NCBI GenBank assembly: GCA_937920255.1
Contig: CALDSL010000003.1
Location: forward strand, 1-64,000
Origin: an uncultured Anaerolineaceae bacterium
GTDB taxonomy: Bacteria; Chloroflexota; Anaerolineae; Anaerolineales; Anaerolineaceae
Direction: 5' to 3'
Length of the DNA stretch: 64,000 nucleotides
Part shown: in pieces, positions 46,214-54,530 of the stretch
Layout: each line of letters starts with the position of its first letter
Numbering within the stretch: the stretch's first letter is position 1
The notes under the pieces: model-generated
Told to the model about the DNA's origin: nothing
Databases searched by the model: none
Seen by the model: the letters and a program-made list of their open reading frames with translations, nothing else
Position numbers and translations under genes: made by a program

Positions 46214-47380
46214 CTATTTCGAATAGAGCTCGAGCACGCCCTGATCGTTATAAACATAGGCATAGTAGGGAATGTCTTTCCGGTCGCCGCGGTCGGTGAA
46301 CAGCAGCGGTCCGGTGATGCCCTTGGCATCCGTCATGCTGCGCATGGCGCTGGTCACCTGGTCCGGGTCAGTGCTGCCGGCCTTGGTGATGGCAGCCGCA
46401 AGCGCATTCAGAGCATCCGCGGCGTACACAGCCCAGATCGAGCCGGGCAGTTCGTTGTACTTGGCCTTGTAGGCATCCAGGAATTCCTTGGATTCAGGAT
46501 AGGCCAGGAACTGCGGCATGGGCTCATTCAGGTGGATCGAATCCTTGATGGCAGCAACGCCGGCGATCTTCTCAAACTCGGGTGTCGGAACGGAGTTGTT
46601 GCCGACGAAGATGCTGGTCACGCCCGCATCGCGCGCCTGTTTCAGCAGCAGGGCCGCTTCGGAGTAGTAGGCGGTATAGAACCACACATCCGGGTTCAAG
46701 GATTTGATCTGGCTGACAACCGTCGAGTAATCACTCTCGCCGGGGGTAATCGCATCAAAATAGACGATCTCCACTTCGCCGGCGTCGATCTTGGGCTGCA
46801 TGAACTTCATCGCATCATCCGCTACACCCTTGCCGTAGTCCTGGTTGTCGTGCATGATGGCGATGCGCTTGGCGCCCAGTGTTTCCGTGGCGAACTTGAC
46901 GAAGAACTCAGACTGGGTATCGTCACGCCCAGCAGTGCGGAAGAAGTACGGGCGCTGCTTGTCCATTGTCAAGCGCACAGCGGTGCAGCCGTAGCCAACC
47001 GAAACGACCTTGTTGGCATCATACAGGTCAGCTGCCGGGGCGGTAACCGAGGAACCGTACGAAGCGATTACCTGCTGCAGGCCCTGGGCAATCACTTTCT
47101 GGGCAGCCAGAGCGCTATCCTTCGGGTTGGAAGCATCATCGACCACGACGATTTCAATCTGCTTCCCGAGCACGCCTCCCTTTTTGTTAAGGAGTTCGGC
47201 GGCCACCTCGACACTCTGCTGCGCCCACTGGCCTTCCGCGGCAAAGTCGCCGGTGAGAGGGGCCTGCAGGCCGATCTTGATGGTTTCACTGGTCGAAGCG
47301 CCGGGTGCAGCACACCCCGCCAGCACGAGCGACAGCGAAACAAGAATAGAGAAAAACCCGACCAACTTCTTTTTCATCAT
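46214..47380 (-). CDS. livJ: Branched-chain amino acid ABC transporter substrate-binding lipoprotein LivJ
   Basis: 388 residues with a lipoprotein signal: VSLSLVLAGC, Cys23 as the lipidated residue. The mature part is a Leu/Ile/Val-binding-like periplasmic fold (IKIGLQAPLTGDFAAEGQWAQ in pieces, IEVA-rich lobes, AIMHDNQDYGKGVADD, VWFYTAYYSEAALLLKQARDAG). ATG-ATG start with AAGGAGCAG just ahead. It is the promoter-proximal gene of the liv operon; a ligand other than amino acids is possible within the family. Confidence 0.93.
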   Translation of the reverse strand: MMKKKLVGFFSILVSLSLVLAGCAAPGASTSETIKIGLQAPLTGDFAAEGQWAQQSVEVAAELLNKKGGVLGKQIEIVVVDDASNPKDSALAAQKVIAQGLQQVIASYGSSVTAPAADLYDANKVVSVGYGCTAVRLTMDKQRPYFFRTAGRDDTQSEFFVKFATETLGAKRIAIMHDNQDYGKGVADDAMKFMQPKIDAGEVEIVYFDAITPGESDYSTVVSQIKSLNPDVWFYTAYYSEAALLLKQARDAGVTSIFVGNNSVPTPEFEKIAGVAAIKDSIHLNEPMPQFLAYPESKEFLDAYKAKYNELPGSIWAVYAADALNALAAAITKAGSTDPDQVTSAMRSMTDAKGITGPLLFTDRGDRKDIPYYAYVYNDQGVLELYSK

Positions 47381-47428
47381 CTGCTCCTTTTCCCTTGTAC
47401 GAACGTCTTTGAACGGAAATCAGGCGCC

Positions 47429-47458
47429 GGTAGGCGAAAACCTACCTGAGCGCTCAGG
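47429..47458 (-). promoter_or_regulatory. Palindromic elements in the livJ leader
   Basis: A hairpin GGTAGG/CCTACC with six-base loop (47429-47446) abuts a 14-base perfect palindrome CCTGAGCGCTCAGG (47445-47458), about 50-80 bases ahead of livJ. Either a leader stem pair or a dimer operator. No named regulator can be assigned. Confidence 0.45.
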
Positions 47459-47580
47459 AATAATGGCGAGTCTAAGGACTTCGTTACCGTCAGTATTACA
47501 TTACAGAGAAACAGGGGCCTGAGCAAAGAGCATTAGTTGTGCTACGATGTCATGATCAATTGTGTTTATTATATACGGTT

Positions 47581-47651
47581 TTTCTACTGTGGATAAAGCC
47601 AATTCATCTTATCAGTTTTTGCAATTTATCATTTTTTGCAATCAGTAGAAA
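47581..47651. repeat. Symmetry-rich AT-rich segment with a DnaA-box match
   Basis: Nine-base inverted repeat TTTCTACTG (47581-47589) and CAGTAGAAA (47643-47651) flanks TGTGGATAA (47588-47596), a perfect DnaA-box complement, and two copies of TTTTTGCAAT. There is no gene in this interval; the flanking intergenic spans 47381-48130. A single box is not enough to call an origin. Confidence 0.4.
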
Positions 47652-47719
47652 TCGTACGTTACCTGCCCTGCCTACCCTTTGCGATTTACATTTTTTTGTT
47701 TGATCGTTCGAGTTTTCGT

Positions 47720-47814
47720 AGGGGGGCGGCTATCGTACTATTCAAATAGTATCATACGCAACCCCCCTCCAGCTTCCCCCCAAATCGCAAAAAACCGCGA
47801 TTTGGGGGGAAGCT
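47720..47814. repeat. Two adjacent intergenic hairpins
   Basis: First: an outer AGGGGGG (47720-47726) / CCCCCCT (47762-47768) stem with an inner TACTATT-CA-AATAGTA hairpin (47736-47751). Second, two bases on: an 18-bp perfect stem, 47771-47788 with 47797-47814 (AGCTTCCCCCCAAATCGC and its complement), loop AAAAAACC. They are in the gap between the divergent livJ and phosphatase genes, so they are not ordinary terminators. Confidence 0.75.
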
Positions 47815-48039
47815 AACCCGCTCCTCGATGAGTGATTGGCTTTATTTAGAGATCTTGAAAATCAGAATTATTGATTTTTAAATGACTACACGCAATTGCG
47901 ATATATATTGATTGGCACAAAACCCTGCCATTTTATCAACCCTTTGTGCATATCTTAGGTTCAACCGTCCATATGGGTACAGCCCTGTAGGTCCGCCTGT
48001 GCATCGATCTTCCTGGCCAAAACCTGCCCATACGGCCAG

Positions 48040-48069
48040 TTGTATTTCCCCCTCCCCCATCCGTATAAT
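48040..48069 (+). promoter_or_regulatory. Promoter of the SpoIIE-type phosphatase gene
   Basis: -35 TTGTAT (48040-48045), 18-base spacer, -10 TATAAT (48064-48069), about 60 bases ahead of the ATG at 48131. The -10 is perfect and the -35 matches four of six. Confidence 0.6.
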
Positions 48070-48130
48070 CACCAATGGAAAAGATTTTCGGACATTTTAT
48101 ATCCGATATATAGATGGACGGAGGTGGCGA

Positions 48131-49156
48131 ATGCAAAACCCTATGATGACTCGCGTTCTCTCAGGGCTGCGCGGTAAGCGCGAAGCCCTGTTGAATTGGG
48201 AAAACAAAATTCCGGCTGAGAAGAAAACTGTTCAGTTAGGCCCCACGCCAGAGATATCCGTTGTCACCCATCTGGAAACTGTTGAAGTTTCGATCGAAGC
48301 CGCGCAGGAAGGCACACTGGGTATCTGTGATATTTGCCATGAGCAGGTCGAGCCCCGGCTGCTAGAGGTGGATTACACCGCCACGGTGTGTTTGGAGCAT
48401 CTCTCGCCGCAGCAGGTCTCGCAGTTGGAGAGCGAGCTGGAACTGGCTAAGGCGGTGCAAAAAGCACTTCTGCCGCAAGAGGTTCCGGCCATCCCAGGTC
48501 TGGAAATCGCCGCATATAGCCGGCCGGCCCAATTTGTTGGCGGCGATTATTTCGACTTTGTGCCATTCCGGCCAGACCTGCCCGGCCTGGTGATCGCTGA
48601 TATTGCCGGCCACGGCATTTCCGCCAGCCTGCACATGGCCAGTATTCAAACCCTTTCGCGGGCGCTGATCCCAACCAGCAGCACCCCCGCCCAGGCCGTC
48701 GAGCGCATCCACGCGTTGTTCGTGCACAACATCAACTTCACCACGTTCGTCACGCTCTTTATGGCGGCCTACGATCCTTCCAGCCGTACCTTGACCTACG
48801 CCAACGGCGGCCATAATCCGCCACTGCTGCTACGAACCTGCACGCCCGAGCCAGAGGCGATCTTCCTGGAACCGACCGGTCCGGCCATTGGCTTGATCGA
48901 AGACGCCGAGTACGGCCAGGATGAGGTCAGGCTTGAACCAGGTGACCTGTTCCTGATGTACACCGATGGCGTGATCGAATCGCGCGCACCAGACGGCAGC
49001 ATGTACCTGACCGAACGCCTGGTAAAAACGCTGCGCAGGCTGGCCCATCTGCCCGTAAATGAGATTACGCGCGGAATCCGCGAAAGCCTGGATGAATTTA
49101 TCCAGGGCATCCCGCTCGACGACGATGTGACCTTCGTGATCGCGCGGGTGGTATAA
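48131..49156 (+). CDS. PP2C/SpoIIE-family phosphatase with DksA-like zinc finger
   Basis: 341 residues. Near 60-92 is a DksA/TraR-like finger: GICDICHEQVEP to VCLEH, with Cys66, Cys69, Cys87 and His90; the spacing is the C-x2-C-x17-C-x2-C of DksA but the last Cys is His. A short coiled segment (about 95-115) leads to a SpoIIE/RsbU-type phosphatase: VGGDYFDF, VIADIAGHGISASLHMA, LTYANGGHNPPLLL, LFLMYTDGVIESR and DDDVTFVIARV. Such enzymes dephosphorylate anti-anti-sigma factors. ATG at 48131 has GGAGGTGG upstream; a longer frame overlaps the promoter. Confidence 0.87.
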   Translation: MQNPMMTRVLSGLRGKREALLNWENKIPAEKKTVQLGPTPEISVVTHLETVEVSIEAAQEGTLGICDICHEQVEPRLLEVDYTATVCLEHLSPQQVSQLESELELAKAVQKALLPQEVPAIPGLEIAAYSRPAQFVGGDYFDFVPFRPDLPGLVIADIAGHGISASLHMASIQTLSRALIPTSSTPAQAVERIHALFVHNINFTTFVTLFMAAYDPSSRTLTYANGGHNPPLLLRTCTPEPEAIFLEPTGPAIGLIEDAEYGQDEVRLEPGDLFLMYTDGVIESRAPDGSMYLTERLVKTLRRLAHLPVNEITRGIRESLDEFIQGIPLDDDVTFVIARVV

Positions 49157-49159
49157 CCC

Positions 49160-50401
49160 TCATCCCATCCGGCGCATTTCTGGTCGCCTGATGAAAATCC
49201 AGACCGCGTACGCAAGTAGACATCCCGCGCTAATGAACGCGGCGGTTTGCTCGCTGGTATGTTCTGCCACTTGCCCCATCAGCAGCGACCCAATCGGCGT
49301 GCCGCCCATGAACATGAGGGAATAGATGCCCATCACGCGCCCGCGCAATTCATCCGGCACGCCAGACTGTACCATTGCATTGCTGTTATTGAGAATGCTG
49401 ATCATCGAGAATCCCATCACCGACAGAATGACCAGCGACAAGGGTAGCCAGGTGGAAAGGGCGAATATGGCGATTGCCAGTGGCAATACAAGGCTACTCA
49501 TGCTCCACATCTTTCCGCGAAACTGCCGGCTGCTCAGCGACGCAATCGTCAAGCCGCCAATGACCGCGCCTACGCCGCGGGCTGAGAACAGCAGGCCGTT
49601 GGTTGTCGCGTCGCCGTGAAGCACCTCGACCGCCCAGGCCGGAACCAGGGTGACCAGTCCAAATCCAAACACGGTGATTACAAATACCGTGATCACCAGT
49701 GTTTTTACCAGTTTTTGCGAGCGAATATACTGGATGCCTTCGCCTATCGCGTGCCGGGCGGAAGACTGGGAATTGCGCACCGGCAGCGGCTTAATCTTCA
49801 TCAAACCCAGCGCAATGAGAAGGGCAATGAACGAAACGCCGTTGATGGTGAAGCACCATGCCGGTCCAGTCAGGGCATAGATCACGCCAGCCGCGGCCGG
49901 GCCAATGATCGCGCCAATATTGAACATGGTTGCATTCAACGCGATCGCGTTGGTCAAATCGGTACGCTCTACCAGCTCGACCACAAACGACTGGCGCGCT
50001 GGGGTGTCAAACGCGTTGACCACGCCGAGCAAAAAGGCCAGCACCAGGATATGCCAGGGCCGAACGATATCCAGGAAAACAAGCCCGGCCAGGGTAAACG
50101 CCAGCAGCATCATCACCGATTGCGTGATCATCATCAACGTGCGGCGGGAAACCCGGTCTGCAACCACGCCACCGTACATCATCAACAGCAGCGAAGGCAG
50201 TCCAGTAGCGAAACCAACGTAACCGAGAAACGCCGACGAGCCCGTCAGCGTGTACACCAGATAGCCCTGCGCGGCGCTTTGCATCCAGGTTCCGACCAGA
50301 GATACGACCTGCCCGATGAACCACAATCGGTAATTGCGGTGGCGAAAGGCAGCAAAGGTGGTTGTTATCGAAAGGGTGGGTGTGTTTGAGGAGGTGCCCA
50401 A
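49160..50401 (-). CDS. MFS exporter (EntS/MFS_3-like)
   Basis: 413 residues with 12 predicted membrane segments: FRHRNYRLWFIGQVVSLVGTW, YGGVVADRVSRRTLMMITQ (MFS motif A form), AFDTPARQSFVVELV and GVPDELRGRVMGIYSLMF. These are features of the EntS-like exporter branch. The start is a TTG at 50401 with weak GGA upstream. It is convergent with the phosphatase gene, four bases apart. Confidence 0.85.
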   Translation of the reverse strand: MGTSSNTPTLSITTTFAAFRHRNYRLWFIGQVVSLVGTWMQSAAQGYLVYTLTGSSAFLGYVGFATGLPSLLLMMYGGVVADRVSRRTLMMITQSVMMLLAFTLAGLVFLDIVRPWHILVLAFLLGVVNAFDTPARQSFVVELVERTDLTNAIALNATMFNIGAIIGPAAAGVIYALTGPAWCFTINGVSFIALLIALGLMKIKPLPVRNSQSSARHAIGEGIQYIRSQKLVKTLVITVFVITVFGFGLVTLVPAWAVEVLHGDATTNGLLFSARGVGAVIGGLTIASLSSRQFRGKMWSMSSLVLPLAIAIFALSTWLPLSLVILSVMGFSMISILNNSNAMVQSGVPDELRGRVMGIYSLMFMGGTPIGSLLMGQVAEHTSEQTAAFISAGCLLAYAVWIFIRRPEMRRMG

Positions 50402-50512
50402 GATATTCCAGTGTGGTCACAAAGATGATGTGATAATCATACCATAACGGTTCGATGGCCCCTTGCGCAAAGGCATCGCAGCTCCGGTCAATGATGGATT
50501 TTCTGGATATGT

Positions 50513-51265
50513 TTACTCCAACATCCACTGCCGGTACTGATTATGTGGAAGCGAGTATTCAATCGCGACATCTCCGCTAACGATAAAAAACAGCATTCGC
50601 GCGCCAATTTCCGGGCGGATCGATTTCCAATAACAGGCAAAATCCAGATCGTGCCCGCTGGGGATATACAGCTCGGGTGAGAAAAATCCGAGAGAAGAAT
50701 GGTTGGGATGGTTGTGAATATGCAGCACCCAGCGCGCCTGATGCATATCATTCAACAATGCGTACAATTCTTCCTGGCTGAGGCGACATCCGACTTCAAT
50801 TGTGGATCCGACGATTGAGAATAAATCGTCCTTTCCGCCAATCGCCTCGATCCAATCCGCATCCTCTTCCAGATCCTGCGGGATCAGCACCCAGTACGCC
50901 TCTTCCTGGCTATTCCCGCCGATCTCCTCACAGGCGGCTTGGATTTCTTCCTGGATTCGCGCATAGTCCTGGCGGGTTATTTGCGGCCTGGCAGCCGCTT
51001 TGACAATCACGCCAGCATCGCAGATTTCCTTTACATCGGCGGGATCCATGGAGGCAAGCAGTTCTCGTTCCGTCCCAGGCTCGGGGTTTAGCTTCGTCAT
51101 TAAATAGCAGGCAACGGATTTTGCGTCTTTACTACCCATCACATGCGCCAGCGCGATGAAGCGTCGCCTGTCGCGCTCGCTCAGGCTGCGGAATACATCC
51201 TCCGAGCCGGCTAGGTGCCCGTAACGGGCAAGATTTGGCGCGTCCTTTTCCAGGACGTCCAGCAT
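50513..51265 (-). CDS. JAB/MPN-like (JAMM motif) protein of unknown function
   Basis: 250 residues. The N-terminal half (1-120) is helical with no known match. The C-terminal half has LHIHNHP with His184 and His186, then PSGHDLDFA with Ser203 and Asp206, which fits the JAMM pattern H-x-H-x(n)-S-x2-D of JAB/MPN zinc proteases and RadC. The catalytic Glu upstream is not clear. Substrate unknown. It is divergent from the Mn-catalase gene, sharing a 333-base gap. Confidence 0.6.
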   Translation of the reverse strand: MLDVLEKDAPNLARYGHLAGSEDVFRSLSERDRRRFIALAHVMGSKDAKSVACYLMTKLNPEPGTERELLASMDPADVKEICDAGVIVKAAARPQITRQDYARIQEEIQAACEEIGGNSQEEAYWVLIPQDLEEDADWIEAIGGKDDLFSIVGSTIEVGCRLSQEELYALLNDMHQARWVLHIHNHPNHSSLGFFSPELYIPSGHDLDFACYWKSIRPEIGARMLFFIVSGDVAIEYSLPHNQYRQWMLE

Positions 51266-51409
51266 GTCTCGCAGTTCTTCGATATTCCGTCTCGCGGCCG
51301 TTGGCCCCCCAAATATCCGCAGAACGATGTTTTATGAAATGGACAAAGATGTATTTCATTTCTATTGTATCGAAGTCCACGCGAGTTTCAATCCATTAAT
51401 CTTCCGGTC

Positions 51410-51442
51410 GGGAAACATCATGTTTCTCACGTGACGTTTCCC
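51410..51442. promoter_or_regulatory. Overlapping inverted repeats between the JAB-like and Mn-catalase genes
   Basis: GAAAC-ATCAT-GTTTC (51412-51426) and the wider GGGAAAC (51410-51416) / GTTTCCC (51436-51442), with CACGTG between. Candidate operator in the shared gap. A TATACT (about 51491) could be a -10 for the catalase gene, with a poor -35. The rest of 51266-51598 shows nothing further. Confidence 0.4.
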
Positions 51443-51598
51443 GACGCGCGCTGTGAAATCCCCCATTCATTCCAGAGAGCAAACACCTCTATACTGAATT
51501 ACGGTTAAAGTTATGTGCCGTTCACAAAAAAGCTCCTGACAATGTCCAGCGCAAGAATCAGGAGCATCTTATTGTTTTTTACCGGTAGGAGGGAACCT

Positions 51599-52573
51599 AT
51601 GTTTCACCATGTGAAGGAATTAGAATTTAACGCCCGTGTAACGGGACCCGATCCACGCTTTGCAAGCTTGTTGCTCGAGCAGTTTGGCGGCGGGAATGGG
51701 GAATTGAAAGCCGCAATGCAGTATTTCGTCCAGGCGTTTGCGGCGCGCAAGCCATTCCCCGATAAGTATGATTTACTGATGGATATTGCCACGGAAGAAC
51801 TCTCGCACCTGGAGATCGTCGGCGCGACGATCACCATGCTGCTGGATGGGATCAACGGCGAGCTCAAGAATGCCGCGGAAAACACATATCTGACCAAATT
51901 GATGAATGGATCCGCCGGCAAAGAGGAAGTGGTCAGCGATATGCTCTCCGGCGGTAACGGCCGCAACATCGAGCTGGGCATGATCAGCCCGCACTTCCTG
52001 GTGCTCTCGGGCGGCGGGCCAAAACTGACAGACTGCCAGGGCGTGCCGTGGTCAGGGTCTTATGTAAACGCCAATAGCGATCTTACGGTGGATCTACGCT
52101 CGAATATCGCGGCGGAATCGCGCGCGAAAATCGTGTATGAATACCTGCTGCAATTCACCGATGACCCGATGGTCAAAGAAACCCTGCGCTTCCTGATGAC
52201 CCGCGAAATCGCGCACTTCAACCAGTTCGCCGCCGCGCTGGAGACCATCCAGCCCAACTTCCCGCCCGGCGTGCTGCAGGGCGATCCGCGTTACACGCAC
52301 GTGTACGTTAATTCCTCTGAAGGTAATGATAGCCGCGGTCCGTGGAATCAAGGCCAGGGACCCTGGGATAAGGGCGAGGAATGGGTATATGTAGAGCGGC
52401 CGATGGAGCATGTGATGCAGACCAAGGGCATGGTCGATCAGAAACCAGCCGGCGGCAAGGTCACACAGAATGACGTGGAAAAGCTGGATAAGAAGATGAG
52501 CAAAATGCGCAGCCAGCAGATCAAAACTGCCATCGAAGAAAATCCGAGCTCCTGGTCGGACTATTCGATCTGA
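51599..52573 (+). CDS. Manganese catalase
   Basis: 324 residues of the di-manganese catalase family: Glu35 in GNGELKAAM, Glu67 and His70 in ATEELSHLEIV, a later Glu in AAESRAKIVYEYL and His in REIAHFNQF match the usual five metal ligands. It breaks down hydrogen peroxide without haem and is cytosolic. ATG 51599 has TAGGAGGG upstream. It is followed by a VIT-family metal transporter gene with 18 bases between. Confidence 0.95.
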   Translation: MFHHVKELEFNARVTGPDPRFASLLLEQFGGGNGELKAAMQYFVQAFAARKPFPDKYDLLMDIATEELSHLEIVGATITMLLDGINGELKNAAENTYLTKLMNGSAGKEEVVSDMLSGGNGRNIELGMISPHFLVLSGGGPKLTDCQGVPWSGSYVNANSDLTVDLRSNIAAESRAKIVYEYLLQFTDDPMVKETLRFLMTREIAHFNQFAAALETIQPNFPPGVLQGDPRYTHVYVNSSEGNDSRGPWNQGQGPWDKGEEWVYVERPMEHVMQTKGMVDQKPAGGKVTQNDVEKLDKKMSKMRSQQIKTAIEENPSSWSDYSI

Positions 52574-52591
52574 GCGGGTAAGGGAAAGAAT

Positions 52592-53338
52592 ATGTCCGCT
52601 CAGATGGAATTCTATAACGACGATTTGGAACGCGAAAGCGCTCACCATGGTCTTCACGACCCGCACGGACGTTCCTCCAGCCTGGCGGATATCATTCTGG
52701 GCGGCCAGGATGGATTAGTGAATGTGCTCGGGATCGTGTTAGGTGTGGCGGTAGCTTCCGCCGACCCGCGCATGATCCTCACTGCGGGAATGGCGGCGGC
52801 ATTTGCCGAATCGGTATCGATGGGCGCAGTAGCATACACATCGACATTGGCGCAAGCGGATTTTTACGAGAGCGAACGCAGCCGCGAACATCGCCACATT
52901 CAGCGCTATCCCAAACACGAGCAAGAAGAAATCCGCGCCATTTACGAGTCAAAAGGTTTTGAGGGCGAATTGCTGGAGCAGATCGTCAACACGATTACCT
53001 CTGACAAGGAGGTTTGGGTGCGGGTGATGCTGGCCGAAGAACACCAGCTCACGCCGGTTGACCGGTCAAAAGCACGCAGCTCAGCCGTCATCGTGGCGCT
53101 ATCCGCGATCATCGGTTCGCTAATCCCGCTGTTGCCGTTCATCTTCTGGCCGTTACCAGTCAGCATGTGGCTTTCGCTGGCGATATCGGCCCTGACACTG
53201 TTCGCGGTTGGAGTATACAAAGCCAGAGTTACCACCATCGGCAAGCCGGCGCGCAGTGGCATGGAGATGGCCGTCATTGGTACTGTCAGCGCGATGATCG
53301 GTTATGCGATCGGCCTGCTGTTCAAAACGCTTACTTGA
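52592..53338 (+). CDS. VIT1/CCC1-family metal transporter
   Basis: 248 residues. N-terminal GRSSSLADIILGGQDGLVNVLGIVLGVAVA is the CCC1/VIT1 signature helix, then AAAFAESVSMGAVAY, an acidic cytosolic helix region rich in His and Glu (about 85-150), and three more hydrophobic segments. Members carry Fe2+ or Mn2+ out of the cytosol. Next to Mn catalase, manganese or iron control under oxidative stress is likely. Followed by a strong terminator. Confidence 0.9.
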   Translation: MSAQMEFYNDDLERESAHHGLHDPHGRSSSLADIILGGQDGLVNVLGIVLGVAVASADPRMILTAGMAAAFAESVSMGAVAYTSTLAQADFYESERSREHRHIQRYPKHEQEEIRAIYESKGFEGELLEQIVNTITSDKEVWVRVMLAEEHQLTPVDRSKARSSAVIVALSAIIGSLIPLLPFIFWPLPVSMWLSLAISALTLFAVGVYKARVTTIGKPARSGMEMAVIGTVSAMIGYAIGLLFKTLT

Positions 53339-53350
53339 GAATATATTCGT

Positions 53351-53397
53351 CACAGAAAAGCACCCGGCGTCGAAAGACTGCCGGGTGCTTTTCTGTG
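53351..53397 (+). terminator. Strong Rho-independent terminator of the Mn-catalase/VIT operon
   Basis: 18-bp perfect stem (CACAGAAAAGCACCCGGC at 53351-53368 with 53380-53397) and 11-base loop, with the T-rich half inside the stem. It closes the catalase/VIT pair. The following 150 bases show nothing before the next promoter. Confidence 0.85.
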
Positions 53398-53552
53398 ATC
53401 ATCCGGCACGCGCCGCTTTCGCCGATGACCGAGCCATGCATCGGTCCGCGAGAGAAAACGTTGATATGCAACATGGTTGTTTATATCACAACAATTAACC
53501 AGTACAAATGCCTAAATCAAGGGGGTATTTTGAAAAAATTCCTCATTCTTCG

Positions 53553-53581
53553 TTGACTCACCTAATGCTTCGTTGTACAAT
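53553..53581 (+). promoter_or_regulatory. Promoter of the transketolase operon
   Basis: -35 TTGACT (53553-53558), 17-base spacer, -10 TACAAT (53576-53581). About 110 bases ahead of the first gene; the leader ends with GAGGAGGG just before the ATG. Good sigma-70-like fit. Confidence 0.75.
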
Positions 53582-53693
53582 TCTCAATGAATCCATCATC
53601 CAGCTCAACAAAATACGACTGAGCGATTAGAAACATTTTCGGCTGTAAGAGGGACGGTGCAAAGCGTACGCGTGCTTCCTTGAGGAGGGTGTA

Positions 53694-54530
53694 ATGCACG
53701 TTCACAATCTGGCATTAATTGATGAAATCCAGAAACAGGCCAACCTGATCCGCCTGGATGTGCTCGATATGGTCTACCGCCGCCAGGCTGGGCACCTGGG
53801 CGGTTCGTACTCTGCTGCTGAGATCCTGGCCGCGCTGTACTTCCACCAACTGCGAATCGATCCGCAGAACGCGGGTTGGGAGGAGCGCGACCGCTTTCTG
53901 CTGAGCAAAGGCCACGCGGCCGCCGCGCTGTACTCGGCGCTGGCCAGGCGCGGTTTCTTCCCACTGGAAGAACTGGAAACCTGGGGGCACCTGGGCGCGC
54001 GTTTGCAGGGGCACCCGGACCGGATCAAAGTCCCTGGCGTGGAAATGTCTTCCGGCTTTCTTGGCCACGGGCTGTCGATTGGTGTGGGACTGGCGCTGGC
54101 CGCCCGGTTGAACCAGCAGAAGCATCACATCTATGTGCTGATGAGTGACGGCGATATGCAGGCTGGCGTGGCCTGGGAAGGCGCGCTCACCGCTTCCAAG
54201 TACTGCACCAGCGAAGTCACGGTCATCATGGACTTCAATGATGTGCAGCTCGATGGGCCGGGGCACGAGATCATGCCGCTCGAGCCGCTGCGCGAGAAGT
54301 GGCGCGCGTTTGGCTTCCATGTGATCGAGATTCACGGCCACAATGTGGCACAGGTGCTGGATGCGCTGGATATGGCGTTGGACATTCACAGCCAGCCGTC
54401 GGTGATTTTGGCGCATACCACCAAGGGCAAGGGCGTTTCATTCATGGAGAACACCGCCAAATGGCATGGTAGCGTGCCGACAGATGTTCAGTACCAGGCG
54501 GCCCGGCGGGAACTTGAGGAGGTGCTGTGA
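53694..54530 (+). CDS. Transketolase N-terminal subunit
   Basis: 278 residues. GGSYSAAEILAALYF, RDRFLLSKGHAAAALYS, GHGLSIGVGLALAAR and MSDGDMQAGVAWEGALTASKY with the thiamine diphosphate GDG and later N in DFNDVQLDG. This is the ThDP-binding half; the pyrimidine half is in the next gene. Split transketolases occur in many bacteria and in several dedicated sugar pathways. ATG with GAGGAGG upstream. Confidence 0.93.
   Translation: MHVHNLALIDEIQKQANLIRLDVLDMVYRRQAGHLGGSYSAAEILAALYFHQLRIDPQNAGWEERDRFLLSKGHAAAALYSALARRGFFPLEELETWGHLGARLQGHPDRIKVPGVEMSSGFLGHGLSIGVGLALAARLNQQKHHIYVLMSDGDMQAGVAWEGALTASKYCTSEVTVIMDFNDVQLDGPGHEIMPLEPLREKWRAFGFHVIEIHGHNVAQVLDALDMALDIHSQPSVILAHTTKGKGVSFMENTAKWHGSVPTDVQYQAARRELEEVL

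Noticed and set aside
47581..47651. Possible replication origin because of a perfect DnaA box (another at 38936-38944)
   Set aside because: Only single boxes, no box cluster and no dnaA, dnaN or gyrase genes nearby.
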